A stretch of DNA of 64,000 bases, from contig NZ_SBFF01000014.1 in NCBI RefSeq assembly GCF_004151485.1, positions 62,001 to 126,000 on the forward strand. The letters run 5' to 3'. Position 1 is the stretch's first letter; each line of letters opens with the position of its first letter. Positions 38,527 through 47,084 of this stretch are shown one piece after another. The notes under the pieces are model-generated. The model searched no databases, was not told where the DNA came from, and saw only the letters and a list, made by a program, of their open reading frames with translations. Source of the stretch: Sphingosinicella sp. CPCC 101087 (GTDB lineage: Bacteria > Pseudomonadota > Alphaproteobacteria > Sphingomonadales > Sphingomonadaceae). The translations under genes and the position numbers were made by a program.

Positions 38527-39128
38527 CCGGGCGCCGTGCCAAGGCTCTGGCGAGGAATGAATCCGGCGCGACCCTGGTCGAGTTCGGGCTCATCCTGCTG
38601 CCGCTGTGCGTCCTGCTGATGGGCTTCCTGGACCTCGGCTATCAAAGCTACGTGCGGTCCACGCTGCAGGGCACACTCAACGACGTGGCGCGCGCGGCGA
38701 GTGTCGAGGATCCGGACCTTCGCGCCAGCGGCGACTCGATCGAGGAGCAGATCGAGAATGCCATCATTGAGCGCATGGCCACGTTGGCCTCAGGCGCAAG
38801 CTACGAGGTGGAGACAAGCAACTATTTCCGCTTCTCGGGTGTCGGAAGGCCGGAGCGGCTGACCAAGGACGTCAACAAGAACGGTCGCTATGACGACGGC
38901 GATTGCTGGCTCGACACCAATCCCAACGAGGAATTCGATGAAGATGGCGGACGCGACGGAATCGGGGGGGCCGACGACGTCGTCTTCTACACGGTCACCC
39001 TCACGATGCCGCGGCTCCTGCCGATGGCCGGCTTGGTCGGTGTAGCGCCCGATTATTCAATCACCGTGCGCACCGCGATGAAGAGCCAGCCTTATGCCAA
39101 CCAGGCCGCGCCGTCGGAGGCATGCTGA
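38523..39128 (+). CDS. TadE-like pseudopilin
   Basis: The 201-residue product starts at a TTG that overlaps the tadG-like stop (TTGA), so translation is probably coupled. Its N-terminus has the TadE motif GATLVEFGLILLPLCVLLMG, in which the glutamate follows the pilin-like cleavage context, then LDLGYQSYVRSTLQGTLND. The C-terminal 150 residues are periplasmic, with an acidic stretch. The TTG start is inferred from the overlap; the frame is otherwise open upstream. Confidence 0.82.
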   Translation: MTGRRAKALARNESGATLVEFGLILLPLCVLLMGFLDLGYQSYVRSTLQGTLNDVARAASVEDPDLRASGDSIEEQIENAIIERMATLASGASYEVETSNYFRFSGVGRPERLTKDVNKNGRYDDGDCWLDTNPNEEFDEDGGRDGIGGADDVVFYTVTLTMPRLLPMAGLVGVAPDYSITVRTAMKSQPYANQAAPSEAC

Positions 39129-39760
39129 TGCCCCTTCCCCGCCGCCTCGCCTCGCTCAGCCGCGACGATCGCGCCGTCGTGATGATTGAGTTCGCCTATG
39201 CGCTGCCGGTCGTCGTCGCACTGGCGCTCGGCGCTCTCGAGGCCACGAACCTGGCGCTGGCGCATCTCAGGGTCAGCCAAGTCGCGATGACTACGGCAGA
39301 CAATGCCGCGCGCGTCGTCGCACAGATCGACGAATCGGACATAGATGAGATCTTCGCCGGGGCGGAACTGGTCGGTCGGTCGCTGGACTTCGAAGCGAAC
39401 GGGCGGATCATCCTCTCATCGCTGCAGGAGAATGGGGAGACCGACGAGGCCGATGCCGGACAGACGATCCGGTGGCAGCGCTGCTTCGGCGACCTGGACG
39501 TCGATTCACTCTACGGGGTGGAAGGGGACGGCGCGGATGACGATTCGCTCGAGGACGGAATGGGACCCGAGGGAAAGAAGATCACCGCCCAAGCCGGAAC
39601 GGCGATCATGTTCGTCGAAGTGGTCTACGACTATCAGCCGCTGGTCACCGAGAACATATTGGGGCCGATGCAGATACGCTACGAAAGCGCCTTCAACGTG
39701 CGCGAACGTACGGAACTCGGCATCACCAATGTCCAGACGCGGCCAGTCAACGGTTGCTGA
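39128..39760 (+). CDS. TadE-like pseudopilin
   Basis: The 210-residue product shares the TadE N-terminus (RAVVMIEFAYALPVVVALALGA) and a large soluble part. Its ATG at 39128 overlaps the previous stop (TGATG) and has a GGAGG about eight bases before it. An ATG six bases upstream (39122) is too close to that site. It is the last gene of the operon. Confidence 0.82.
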   Translation: MPLPRRLASLSRDDRAVVMIEFAYALPVVVALALGALEATNLALAHLRVSQVAMTTADNAARVVAQIDESDIDEIFAGAELVGRSLDFEANGRIILSSLQENGETDEADAGQTIRWQRCFGDLDVDSLYGVEGDGADDDSLEDGMGPEGKKITAQAGTAIMFVEVVYDYQPLVTENILGPMQIRYESAFNVRERTELGITNVQTRPVNGC

Positions 39761-39798
39761 CGCTTGGTAGGGGCGTGCTGCCGGGCTAAGCAGGCCGC

Positions 39799-40125
39799 AT
39801 GACCAGCCCCATCCAGGTCGATCTCCCGCACCGGCTCGGCGCCGAGGAAGCGAAGCGCCGGATCGACGAGGGCACCGGCCGGCTCAAGGATTTCATTCCA
39901 GGCGGAGCCGAGGTGCGATCGGCATGGACCGGCGACCGGCTTGGCCTTCAGGTGTCGGCCATGGGGCAGGAAGTGAACGCCCAGATCGACGTCCGCGACA
40001 CGTTCGTACGGGTCGAACTGCTTCTGCCGCCCGGCCTCGCCTTTTTCGAGCGGGCGATCGAGGCGGCGCTGCGCCGCAAGGGCACCGACCTGCTGGAGGA
40101 CCGGTCCGGCGAGCCGGGGCCCTAG
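39799..40125 (+). CDS. Polyhydroxyalkanoic acid system family protein
   Basis: The 108-residue product matches the small PHA-granule-associated family (PF09650): IQVDLPHRLGAEEAKRRIDE at the N-terminus, then the beta stretch ALSAMGQEVNAQIDV-like core (LQVSAMGQEVNAQIDVRDTF) and LLLPPGLAFFERAIEAALRR. Members accompany PHA metabolism genes, but none is near here, so its role is not confirmed. Confidence 0.8.
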   Translation: MTSPIQVDLPHRLGAEEAKRRIDEGTGRLKDFIPGGAEVRSAWTGDRLGLQVSAMGQEVNAQIDVRDTFVRVELLLPPGLAFFERAIEAALRRKGTDLLEDRSGEPGP

Positions 40126-40204
40126 CGCCCTTGCCTGGGCCGGCGGCTCCGCTAGCATCGAGGTGCGACCGGACGCGAGAGCCCGGCGCCCAGCGGGAGG
40201 CGGA

Positions 40205-41497
40205 ATGCGGCACATAGCGATAATCGGCTCCGGCCCGGCGGGCTATTACAGCGCCGAGGCGCTTCAGAAGCAGGACGACGGGATCCGCATCGACATCATC
40301 GACCGGATGCCGGTGCCCTACGGCCTGATCCGTTTCGGAGTCGCGCCCGACCACCAGTCGATCAAGGCCGTCTACAAACGCTACGAGAAAGTGGCGCTGT
40401 CGGACGAGGTCCGCTTCGTGGGCAACGTACTGGTGGGCCGCGACGTCTCGATGGCCGAGCTGCTCGACCTGTACGACGCGATCATTCTCGCCACCGGGGC
40501 GCCCGAGGACCGGCCGCTCGACATACCGGGGGGCGACCTTCCCGGAGTCATCGGATCGGCCGCCTTCGTCGGCTGGTATAACGGCCACCCCGACTTTGCC
40601 GCGCTGGACCCGCCGCTCGACGTCTCGGCGGCGGCGGTGATCGGCAACGGCAACGTCGCGCTGGACGTCGCCCGAATCCTTTCCAAGACTCCGGCCGAGT
40701 TCGTGGGATCGGACATCGTCGCTCATGCCTTCGAGGCGCTCGGCAATTCGGCGATTCGCAATATCCATGTTCTCGGCCGGCGCGGTCCGCACCAGATCGC
40801 GATGACGCCCAAGGAGCTCGGCGAGCTCGGCCACCTCGAGGATGCGGTGCCGAAGGTCGACCCGGCCGATTTCCCGCCCCCGGACGGGGATGCGGCCCTC
40901 GAGCCAGGCCTTCGAAAGTCGGTCGCCCATTTGCGCGACTTTGCCGGCCTGCAGCCCGGAGAGCGCCGCAAGACCATCCTTTTCGATTTCTTCGCCCGGC
41001 CCGTGCGGATCGAGGGCGAGGGCAAGGCCGAGCGGATGATCGTCGAGCGCACCCGGCTGGACGAGGGCAAGGCGGCGGTCGGCACGGGCGAGACCTACGA
41101 AATCGACTGCGGCCTGGTGGTGACCTGCATCGGCTATCGCACGCCGCCCATCGAGGGTGTGCCCTACGAGGCCGATCTCGGCCGCTTCGCCAACGAGAAC
41201 GGCCTGATCTCCCCCGGTCTCTATTGCGTGGGCTGGGCGCGGCGCGGCCCGACCGGCACGATCGGCACGAACCGGCCCGACGGCTACGAGGTGGCCGAGA
41301 AGATCGCCGCGGAAGTCCGCGGGGGCGACAAGCCCGGCGGCGCGGGGCTCGACCGGCTGCTGGGCGCACGCAAGGTCCGGGTGGTCACGTTCAGCGACTG
41401 GCAGCGGATCGAGGCCGCCGAAGCGGCACGGGCGCGTCAGGGGAGCCCGCGCGAGAAGTTCGTCGACATAGACGAGATGCTCGGCCTGTGCCGCTGA
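40205..41497 (+). CDS. FprA-like ferredoxin/adrenodoxin-NADP reductase
   Basis: These flavoenzymes pass electrons between NADPH and ferredoxins. The 430-residue product has the FAD fold at the start (IAIIGSGPAGYYSAEALQ, about 4-21), RMPVPYGLIRFGVAPDH, then the NADP fold VIGNGNVALDVARIL (about 150-164) and GLYCVGWARRGPTGTIGTNR. These match the adrenodoxin-reductase/FprA type, not the plant type. GGGAGG precedes the ATG at 40205. Confidence 0.93.
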   Translation: MRHIAIIGSGPAGYYSAEALQKQDDGIRIDIIDRMPVPYGLIRFGVAPDHQSIKAVYKRYEKVALSDEVRFVGNVLVGRDVSMAELLDLYDAIILATGAPEDRPLDIPGGDLPGVIGSAAFVGWYNGHPDFAALDPPLDVSAAAVIGNGNVALDVARILSKTPAEFVGSDIVAHAFEALGNSAIRNIHVLGRRGPHQIAMTPKELGELGHLEDAVPKVDPADFPPPDGDAALEPGLRKSVAHLRDFAGLQPGERRKTILFDFFARPVRIEGEGKAERMIVERTRLDEGKAAVGTGETYEIDCGLVVTCIGYRTPPIEGVPYEADLGRFANENGLISPGLYCVGWARRGPTGTIGTNRPDGYEVAEKIAAEVRGGDKPGGAGLDRLLGARKVRVVTFSDWQRIEAAEAARARQGSPREKFVDIDEMLGLCR

Positions 41498-41571
41498 CCG
41501 GCGACGGAAGCGGCGCATTGCCAATCTCCGGGAGATGGGCATAGCCTTCGCTGTCCAGGAGTGGGGGTGAC

Positions 41572-42081
41572 ATGACGGGGAAAGTCGCGCCGGCAGAGGA
41601 AGAGAGACAGCGGGCCGCCATCGGCCGCAATGCCGAATATTATCTCGGGCGCTGGCGGGAGATGGAAGCCAAAAGCTCCGCCATCAGCTGGAACTGGCCG
41701 GCCTGCCTCGTCAACCTGTTCTGGTTCGCCTATCGCAAGATGTGGCTGCCGATGGCCGCCACCCTCCTCGCGCTCGTCGCACTCAGCCTCGTCGGAGCGG
41801 CCGTCGGCTCCGGCCAGATCGCCTTCCTGCTCACCATCGGCCTCTCCTTCGTCACCGGCGGCTTCGGCAACTTCCTTTACCGCAGGCGGATCTCCCGGCT
41901 GGTGGCGGACACCTCGGCTCTCCCCATCGCGGCGCAGCTCGAAGCCCTGAGATCGCGCGGCGGAGTCTCGATCACGGCGGCGGCAATCCTGCTGCTCCTG
42001 TTCGGCAGCCTCGCGCTCATGGCCGTCGCCAGCGCGGTGAGCGAGCAAAGCCGTCTCGAGAAGACGAACGAGCCTGCCTAG
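41572..42081 (+). CDS. DUF2628 membrane protein
   Basis: The 169-residue product has the DUF2628 hallmarks: an amphipathic N-terminus (YYLGRWREMEAKSSAISWNW), then the aromatic entry PACLVNLFWFAYRKMW and three or four membrane segments (MAATLLALVALSLVGAAVG, IAFLLTIGLSFVTGGFGNF, ITAAAILLLLFGSLALMAVA). Function is unknown. It is the last gene before the tRNA. Confidence 0.82.
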   Translation: MTGKVAPAEEERQRAAIGRNAEYYLGRWREMEAKSSAISWNWPACLVNLFWFAYRKMWLPMAATLLALVALSLVGAAVGSGQIAFLLTIGLSFVTGGFGNFLYRRRISRLVADTSALPIAAQLEALRSRGGVSITAAAILLLLFGSLALMAVASAVSEQSRLEKTNEPA

Positions 42082-42180
42082 CAAGCGGTGCCGAAGCCGG
42101 CGCCCACGGGCCGGGCGAAGGCGATTGTCGAAATATCGACCGGAATCGCGCCGTGCGGCTCCGGATCGGCCGCGGCGCGC

Positions 42181-42209
42181 TTGAACTCCCCAAATCCGGT
42201 GCCTATAGA
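42181..42209 (+). promoter_or_regulatory. Predicted promoter of tRNA-Pro
   Basis: TTGAAC (42181-42186) and TATAGA (42204-42209) are separated by exactly 17 bases and end 38 bases before the tRNA. They fit the housekeeping sigma70 consensus. Confidence 0.65.
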
Positions 42210-42247
42210 CGCCGGGCCCCGCCGGCCCCTGGGCCGCGCGTATCGGT

Positions 42248-42324
42248 CGGGGAGTAGCTCAGCCTGGTAGAGCACTGTCTTCGGGAGGCAGGGGCCGGAG
42301 GTTCGAATCCTCTCTCCCCGACCA
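42248..42324 (+). tRNA. tRNA-Pro (anticodon CGG)
   Basis: The 77-base sequence folds into a full cloverleaf: acceptor CGGGGAG/CTCCCCG, D arm GCTC/GAGC, anticodon stem CTGTC/GGCAG with loop TTCGGGA (anticodon CGG, reading CCG), T arm GGAGG/CCTCT with TTCGAAT, discriminator A and encoded CCA. Confidence 0.97.
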
Positions 42325-42339
42325 ATAGCGCTAGTGCCC

Positions 42340-42359
42340 TGAAAACGCTCCGGTTTTCA
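42340..42359 (+). terminator. tRNA-Pro terminator
   Basis: TGAAAAC (42340-42346) and GTTTTCA (42353-42359) form a perfect 7-base stem with a GC-rich loop and a T-rich arm, 15 bases after the tRNA end. Confidence 0.75.
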
Positions 42360-42759
42360 TGGGCGAGCAGGGTCCGCACCCCCAGGCCGTAGCTGGCATT
42401 GTGCACGGAGGCGTTCGGGGCGTTGCGCCGAGCACGCTTCGCGGCGGGAATATGAGTCAGCGGCTGGGTTGGCGGCGAGCCATCCAGTAATCGCCTTCGG
42501 ACCATCGACGCGTCGGGTTGTGCGGACGCGCTCGCGTCCTGGAGCTCGGGATCTCAAGCTGTCGAACACATTGAAGGGCTGGGCCAGCAAGGGGCCCGGA
42601 GCTCAAAACCGACGGGAGACGATGGGGTCACGCCAGGCGCGGCCCCGCCATCCCTCGGGGAGATTGATAGCTATCCGCCGCCAACGCTCCAACGGACCGG
42701 CTGAATCCCGCGGCCCATTGGTGAGCGAAGTCACAAGCAAGATTTCCGCTACGACAGCG
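42360..42759. other. Region between tRNA-Pro and S41-like gene
   Basis: About 400 bases without a convincing gene. Open frames here are short and of arbitrary composition. No integrase motif was found. It lies directly after a tRNA and has a somewhat lower GC, so it may be part of a decayed insert. Confidence 0.4.
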
Positions 42760-44022
42760 CTATGACGGGCCCGCCAGATGTCCTGCAGCCTGTGCGTAGG
42801 CGAGCGCGGCCTCGACCGCATTGTCCCGTTTGTGCATGAGCGACGGCCAGTCCGGTGGCGCGTGCAGATCAGGGTAGATCGCATCGCGGCCTGCGCTGTC
42901 GAAACGGTAATGCCTGATCGAGCACGCGACCCGTATTTGCGAGTGTGGCAGCCTGAAGGTGTGAAGTTCTTGATAGCCGTTCGGTCGAGCGCCGGTCGGT
43001 TCGCCAACGAGCAGGGCCTCGGTCTCCCTTCGAAAATCCGAGGCGTTTGTCATCGCTGCAGAGAAGGTATGACGGCCGATCAGCACATGAAGCCGACCCT
43101 TGCGGTTAAGGGCGGGCATGTTCTGCAGCGGTTCGATGATGTGTTCGCGAGGAAGCGTATAATTGCCTCCGCGGTTGTCGCGCAGGTCGATCAGGAGCAC
43201 GCGCGGTGGTGCAGCCCGCAAATCATCGAACAGCGCGGCGGCCTTGCGTGCCAGATCGTCATATCTGCGAAACTGAAGATGTACCGCCTCTCCGTTGCCA
43301 AGCCTTGCCCATCCGAACGAAGGATCAGGCGTTGCGGGCTTTGTTGGACCGAGCGCGATCTCCAGCTGCCCATCGGGCAGACCTGCCGGCAAGGGCGTGA
43401 CGTCGAACGACGCCGGTCGACCAGCGATGTCATCGCCTTGAATTCGCACATGATCAGGCGAATCTATCACACCGAGCGCTGCCAGGAGTTCTGCGCGCCG
43501 CAGTCGCTCCGGACGTTGCGACAATAGATACCAGGCATTTTCGGCCTGCGGTATGACGCTATCCAGACGCCCGCTTATTTCCGCGATGGGCCGGCCATCG
43601 ATGCTCTTGATCTGCATGCCGAGAAGGTGCTGCATTTCAGGGGTTGTTCGGACCACCCTTACGCCATCGTCGAACCAAGCTGTTTCGAATGGAAAGGATC
43701 GGTACAGATCGCCCGCTGACAAGAATGTGTGCCCGTCGCCGGCCAGGGCGACGATGGACTGGAAGCCAGCGACAATCTCGAGCGGACGCAGCCGAGGAAT
43801 TCTTCGATGCAGGTCTGAAATAGCTGAACGAAACCTGCCTTCCGGGGTGTGGTGGAATAGATCCCGGTGATTTTCCTGCAGCTCTGCATATAAAAAGGCC
43901 AGGTCCTGCTGCCAATGCCGACCTGTCATTTGAGAGAATGTGGACGGGTGCGCGCGATAAAGTGGAGCGCCGATACCGAGGGCGGCCGCAGCAACCAACA
44001 ATTCACGTCGGGTCGGACTCAT
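42760..44022 (-). CDS. S41-like (tail-specific) peptidase with Tat-type leader
   Basis: The 420-residue product starts MSPTRRELLVAAAALGIGAP, a twin-arginine-like leader, suggesting folded export. The C-terminal half has S41 traits: VLLIDLRDNRGGNYTL, then VLIGRHTFSAAMTNASDF (catalytic Ser candidate in TFSAAM) and EALLVGEPTGARPNGY. The lysine general base is not obvious. The DNA is less GC-rich than its neighbours and the gene lies between the tRNA and pncB, which supports acquisition. Family call is moderate. Confidence 0.7.
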   Translation of the reverse strand: MSPTRRELLVAAAALGIGAPLYRAHPSTFSQMTGRHWQQDLAFLYAELQENHRDLFHHTPEGRFRSAISDLHRRIPRLRPLEIVAGFQSIVALAGDGHTFLSAGDLYRSFPFETAWFDDGVRVVRTTPEMQHLLGMQIKSIDGRPIAEISGRLDSVIPQAENAWYLLSQRPERLRRAELLAALGVIDSPDHVRIQGDDIAGRPASFDVTPLPAGLPDGQLEIALGPTKPATPDPSFGWARLGNGEAVHLQFRRYDDLARKAAALFDDLRAAPPRVLLIDLRDNRGGNYTLPREHIIEPLQNMPALNRKGRLHVLIGRHTFSAAMTNASDFRRETEALLVGEPTGARPNGYQELHTFRLPHSQIRVACSIRHYRFDSAGRDAIYPDLHAPPDWPSLMHKRDNAVEAALAYAQAAGHLAGPS

Positions 44023-44222
44023 GCCGTTTTCCAGAAGCAGCTTCTCTTTGAGCTGGATGCATAGAGGTCAACGACCGTTTCCAGCAAGCTGCACGCAGCC
44101 TCCTCCGGTCCTCTCTCTCCCCCACCCATCGGCGTGTGAGGCGGATCAGCCCCGCCTTTCACGATCCGGAACAGCTTCGACGGTGACGCGCTTCTGGATG
44201 CGTGGAGATCGGAACGCGCGCC

Positions 44223-45573
44223 ATGGACTTCGCGACCCGCGCCTATAATCACAGCTTCCCGTTCGACCCGATCGTCCGGTCGCTGCTCGACAATGATTTC
44301 TACAAGCTGCTCATGCAGCAGTTCATCTGGGAGCATTATCCCAACACGCGCGTCGGCTGGGCTGACCAACCGGACACGGGAGGTAGCGCTCGGACGCGAG
44401 CTGGACCTCGGCGAAGTGCGCGAGCAGCTCGACCATGTGCGCACCCTGCGCTTCACGCCGTCGGAGATCATCCACCTGCGCGGCCAGACCTTCTACGGCC
44501 AGAGCGGAATCTTTAAGGAAGGCTATCTCGAGACGCTGCGCGCCTTTCGCATGCCGGATTACGAGCTCGACGTCGCCCGGGACGGCCAACTCGATCTGCA
44601 TTTCGATGGGCTGTGGTGGCAAACGACAATGTGGGAGATTCCGGCGCTGGCGATCGTCAGCGAGCTTCGCGCCCGCAAGATCATGCGCGGCATGTCGCGG
44701 CCCGAGCTCGACATTCTCTACGCGCGCGCGAAGGTGAAGCTCTACGCCAAGCTGGAGCGCCTCCGAACGCTGGCCGAGCTCAACCTCAGCGACTTCGGCA
44801 CACGGCGCCGCCACGCTTTCCTGTGGCAGGAGCATTGCATCCTGACCGCCCGCGAGCTGCTTGGCGAGCGATTCACCGGCACGTCCAACGTCCATCTGGC
44901 CATGAAGCATGGGATGGAGGCGAAGGGGACCAACGGGCATGAGCTGCCGATGGTGCTTGCGGCGCTCGCGCGGCAAGCGCAGCCCGGCGACGCCCAGGCC
45001 CTCAGGCAGACGCAGTACAAGGTGCTGCAGCAATGGCAGACGGAGTATCGCGGCAATCTGCTGGTCTTCCTGCCCGACACCTTCGGAACGACACAGTTTC
45101 TGGAGGGCGCGCCGCAATGGGTCAGCTTCTGGACCGGCGCCAGGCCGGATTCCAAACCGCCGGTCGAAGCGGGCGAGGAGTTGATGGCCTTCTGGAAGCG
45201 GATGGGGCTCGGCGACCAGAGCATCGCTTCGGGCAAGCTGATCATCTTTGCCGATGCACTCGACGTCGGAATCGATGGCCACCCTCCCCGAGGCCATGAC
45301 ATCGTCGCGCTCGCCCGCCATTTCCAACGGCGCGTGCAGATCGCGTTCGGCTGGGGCACGCACTTCACGAACGACTTCGAAGGCAGCCATCCGCGCGGCG
45401 CGGACATCCTTCGGCCGATCTCGCTGGTGTGCAAGATCAGCTCCGTGAACGGCCATCCGGCGATCAAGCTCAGCGACAATGCGGCGAAGGCGATCGGACC
45501 GGCGGAGGAGGTGAAGGCCTATCGCGAGATCTTCGGCGCCGCAGGCGTGACGAGCCGCCCGTTGAACGCCTGA
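44223..45573 (+). pseudogene. pncB: Nicotinate phosphoribosyltransferase PncB, frameshifted
   Basis: PncB makes nicotinate mononucleotide from nicotinate in NAD salvage. The first frame (from ATG 44223) encodes the normal start ([20 protein letters not shown], then [21 protein letters not shown]). After the TGG at 44358-44360 the family sequence continues only in the next frame: [74 protein letters not shown], to 45573. Alignment with family members from memory (VTFSLINRT) fits two bases missing after TGG-G. Both halves are well kept, so the break is recent or an error. Confidence 0.85.
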
Positions 45574-45585
45574 ACGGCCGAAGGC

Positions 45586-45861
45586 CTAGACCAGAGCCAA
45601 AGCGAGCAGATAGGCGATCAGACCGGCACCGAGCACGGCCTGAGTCCACAGGGCCGAATCCATCGCCAGCTCGGCGAGGCCGAGCGGCCGGACGGGCGGG
45701 AACTGGAGATAGTCCCCCGCCGTGAGGCCGACACCCGCCAGCGCCGCATAGAGAAGGAGCTCGACGACGCTCAGATGCAGGAAGCCGATGTAGAAAGGCA
45801 GGAACACGATCACGATCATCGCCCCGATCGCCTCCGCCCAGACATCCCATGCCTGCGGCAT
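45586..45861 (-). CDS. Small membrane protein, last gene of the six-gene operon
   Basis: The 91-residue product has three hydrophobic segments (IGAMIVIVFLPFYIGFL, VVELLLYAALAGVGLTAGD and LWTQAVLGAGLIAYLLALAL). Its ATG overlaps the previous stop (TGATG at 45859-45863), so translation is coupled. It is unknown, and its company with an envelope-related two-component system suggests a membrane role. Confidence 0.65.
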   Translation of the reverse strand: MPQAWDVWAEAIGAMIVIVFLPFYIGFLHLSVVELLLYAALAGVGLTAGDYLQFPPVRPLGLAELAMDSALWTQAVLGAGLIAYLLALALV

Positions 45862-46097
45862 CAGGAGGGGTCCGATCCAGGTCCGCCGAAGGCGGCTTCG
45901 GGCGTGCCGAATTCGGTGAGGTTGAGCGGATCTGCCACGGCATCGAACTCACCGGCCCAGTAGAGCAAGGCGACGAGCAGCGCCGCGACCGCCAGCAGGG
46001 CAAGCACGATCCCGGCCACCAGCACGGCGCCGCCCTGGGGCGCATCCGCCAGCATCCTCGCCTCGCCCCGAGGTCCCGATCCGCTCCGGCCGCTCAT
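45861..46097 (-). CDS. Small single-helix membrane protein
   Basis: The 78-residue product has one hydrophobic segment (AVLVAGIVLALLAVAALLVALLYW, here residues about 24-47, quoted in part). The ATG at 46095-46097 overlaps the previous stop by ATGA. A Ser/Gly-rich head and an acidic tail flank the helix. No family recognised. Confidence 0.65.
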   Translation of the reverse strand: MSGRSGSGPRGEARMLADAPQGGAVLVAGIVLALLAVAALLVALLYWAGEFDAVADPLNLTEFGTPEAAFGGPGSDPS

Positions 46098-46414
46098 AGG
46101 AACGGATCCTGGCGGCGCACGCGGCTGCGATAGGCAGTAAAGCTGCGCCACACCGATCGCGCCGCCGCGACCTGCGCTTCGGGAAGGCCGGCCGTCTGAA
46201 GATAGGCTTCCAGTTCGCGCCACGACCTCGCGTCCGGAAGGTTTCGATCGCCCCGCGCGAGCGCGATGAAGTTCCAGGCGGCAGCGCTCCCGCGGCCGAA
46301 ATCATATTTGCGGGCGTCGACATATTCCCGGAAGCTCGCGCCGGCGCGTGCCGGCCGCAGGAGCGTGTCCGTCCGGGCGCCGCACGCGAGGTTCCGGTCC
46401 AGCAGGCTATGCAT
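46094..46414 (-). CDS. YozE SAM-like fold protein
   Basis: The 106-residue product contains ASFREYVDARKYDFGRGSAA and ARSWRELEAYLQTAG, which recall the YozE SAM-like family (an aromatic/charged four-helix fold). The ATG at 46412-46414 overlaps the kdpE-like stop (ATGCATAG), so it is translated by coupling. Function of the family is unknown. Nothing else in it is recognised. Confidence 0.7.
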   Translation of the reverse strand: MHSLLDRNLACGARTDTLLRPARAGASFREYVDARKYDFGRGSAAAWNFIALARGDRNLPDARSWRELEAYLQTAGLPEAQVAAARSVWRSFTAYRSRVRRQDPFL

Positions 46415-47084
46415 TGAGCCGGTATCCGACACCGGGTTCGGTCAGGATCAGTCGGGGCTCCGAAGGATCCTCCTCCAGCTTCTGTCGAAGCAAGGCGACA
46501 TAGGTGCGCAGATATTGGGGATCGGCGCTCGGATCGCCCCACCCGGCGAGCAACAGGCGCCGCTGGGTGACGACCTGGCCGGCATGCTCGCCGAGCGCTC
46601 GAAGCAGATCGAACTCCTTGGGGGAAAGCTTCACCTCTTCACCCATGACCGCGACTCGGCGCCTGCCGAGGTCGATCGCCAGCTCTCCGACGTGAAGCTC
46701 GCCGCCGGCCCCGGCGATGCCGCGGCGGCGCTGGGCGGCGCGAATACGCGCCATCAGCTCCTCGATGCTGAACGGCTTGTCGACATAGTCGTCGGCGCCC
46801 GCATCGAGTGCCGCGACCTTCTCGCTCTCCTGGTGCCGCGCGGACAGAATGATGATCGCGACGTTTCCGAGCCCGAGCAGGCCGGGGATCAGATCCTTGC
46901 CGTCGCCATCGGGCAATCCGAGGTCGAGCAGGACCAGGTCGACCGCCTCGGCGGCGGCGGTGCGAAGGCCTTCGAGGCCTCGCGCCGCCGTGAACACGGT
47001 CCAGCCCATCGCCGCGAGCACGGGCTGGAGCACCCGCGCGATCGCCGGCTCGTCATCGACGATCAGGATCCGCATGCCCGTCAC
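46407..47084 (-). CDS. KdpE-like OmpR-family response regulator
   Basis: The 225-residue product has a receiver domain (MRILIVDDEPAIARVLQ; phospho-acceptor Asp in VLLDLGLPDGDG, about 54; Lys in DKPFSIEEL) and a C-terminal winged helix (KLSPKEFDLLRALGEHAGQ and LRTYVALLRQKLE). It is closest to KdpE. The ATG overlaps the kinase stop (ATGA). No kdpFABC genes are in the window, so the target is open. Confidence 0.9.
   Translation of the reverse strand: MTGMRILIVDDEPAIARVLQPVLAAMGWTVFTAARGLEGLRTAAAEAVDLVLLDLGLPDGDGKDLIPGLLGLGNVAIIILSARHQESEKVAALDAGADDYVDKPFSIEELMARIRAAQRRRGIAGAGGELHVGELAIDLGRRRVAVMGEEVKLSPKEFDLLRALGEHAGQVVTQRRLLLAGWGDPSADPQYLRTYVALLRQKLEEDPSEPRLILTEPGVGYRLNA

Noticed and set aside
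42203-42505. Minus-strand frame containing ERGFEPPAPASRRQ
   Set aside because: It is the antisense of tRNA-Pro, a frequent false gene.
42469-42765. Plus-strand frame after the tRNA, checked as integrase remnant
   Set aside because: No integrase motif and arbitrary composition.
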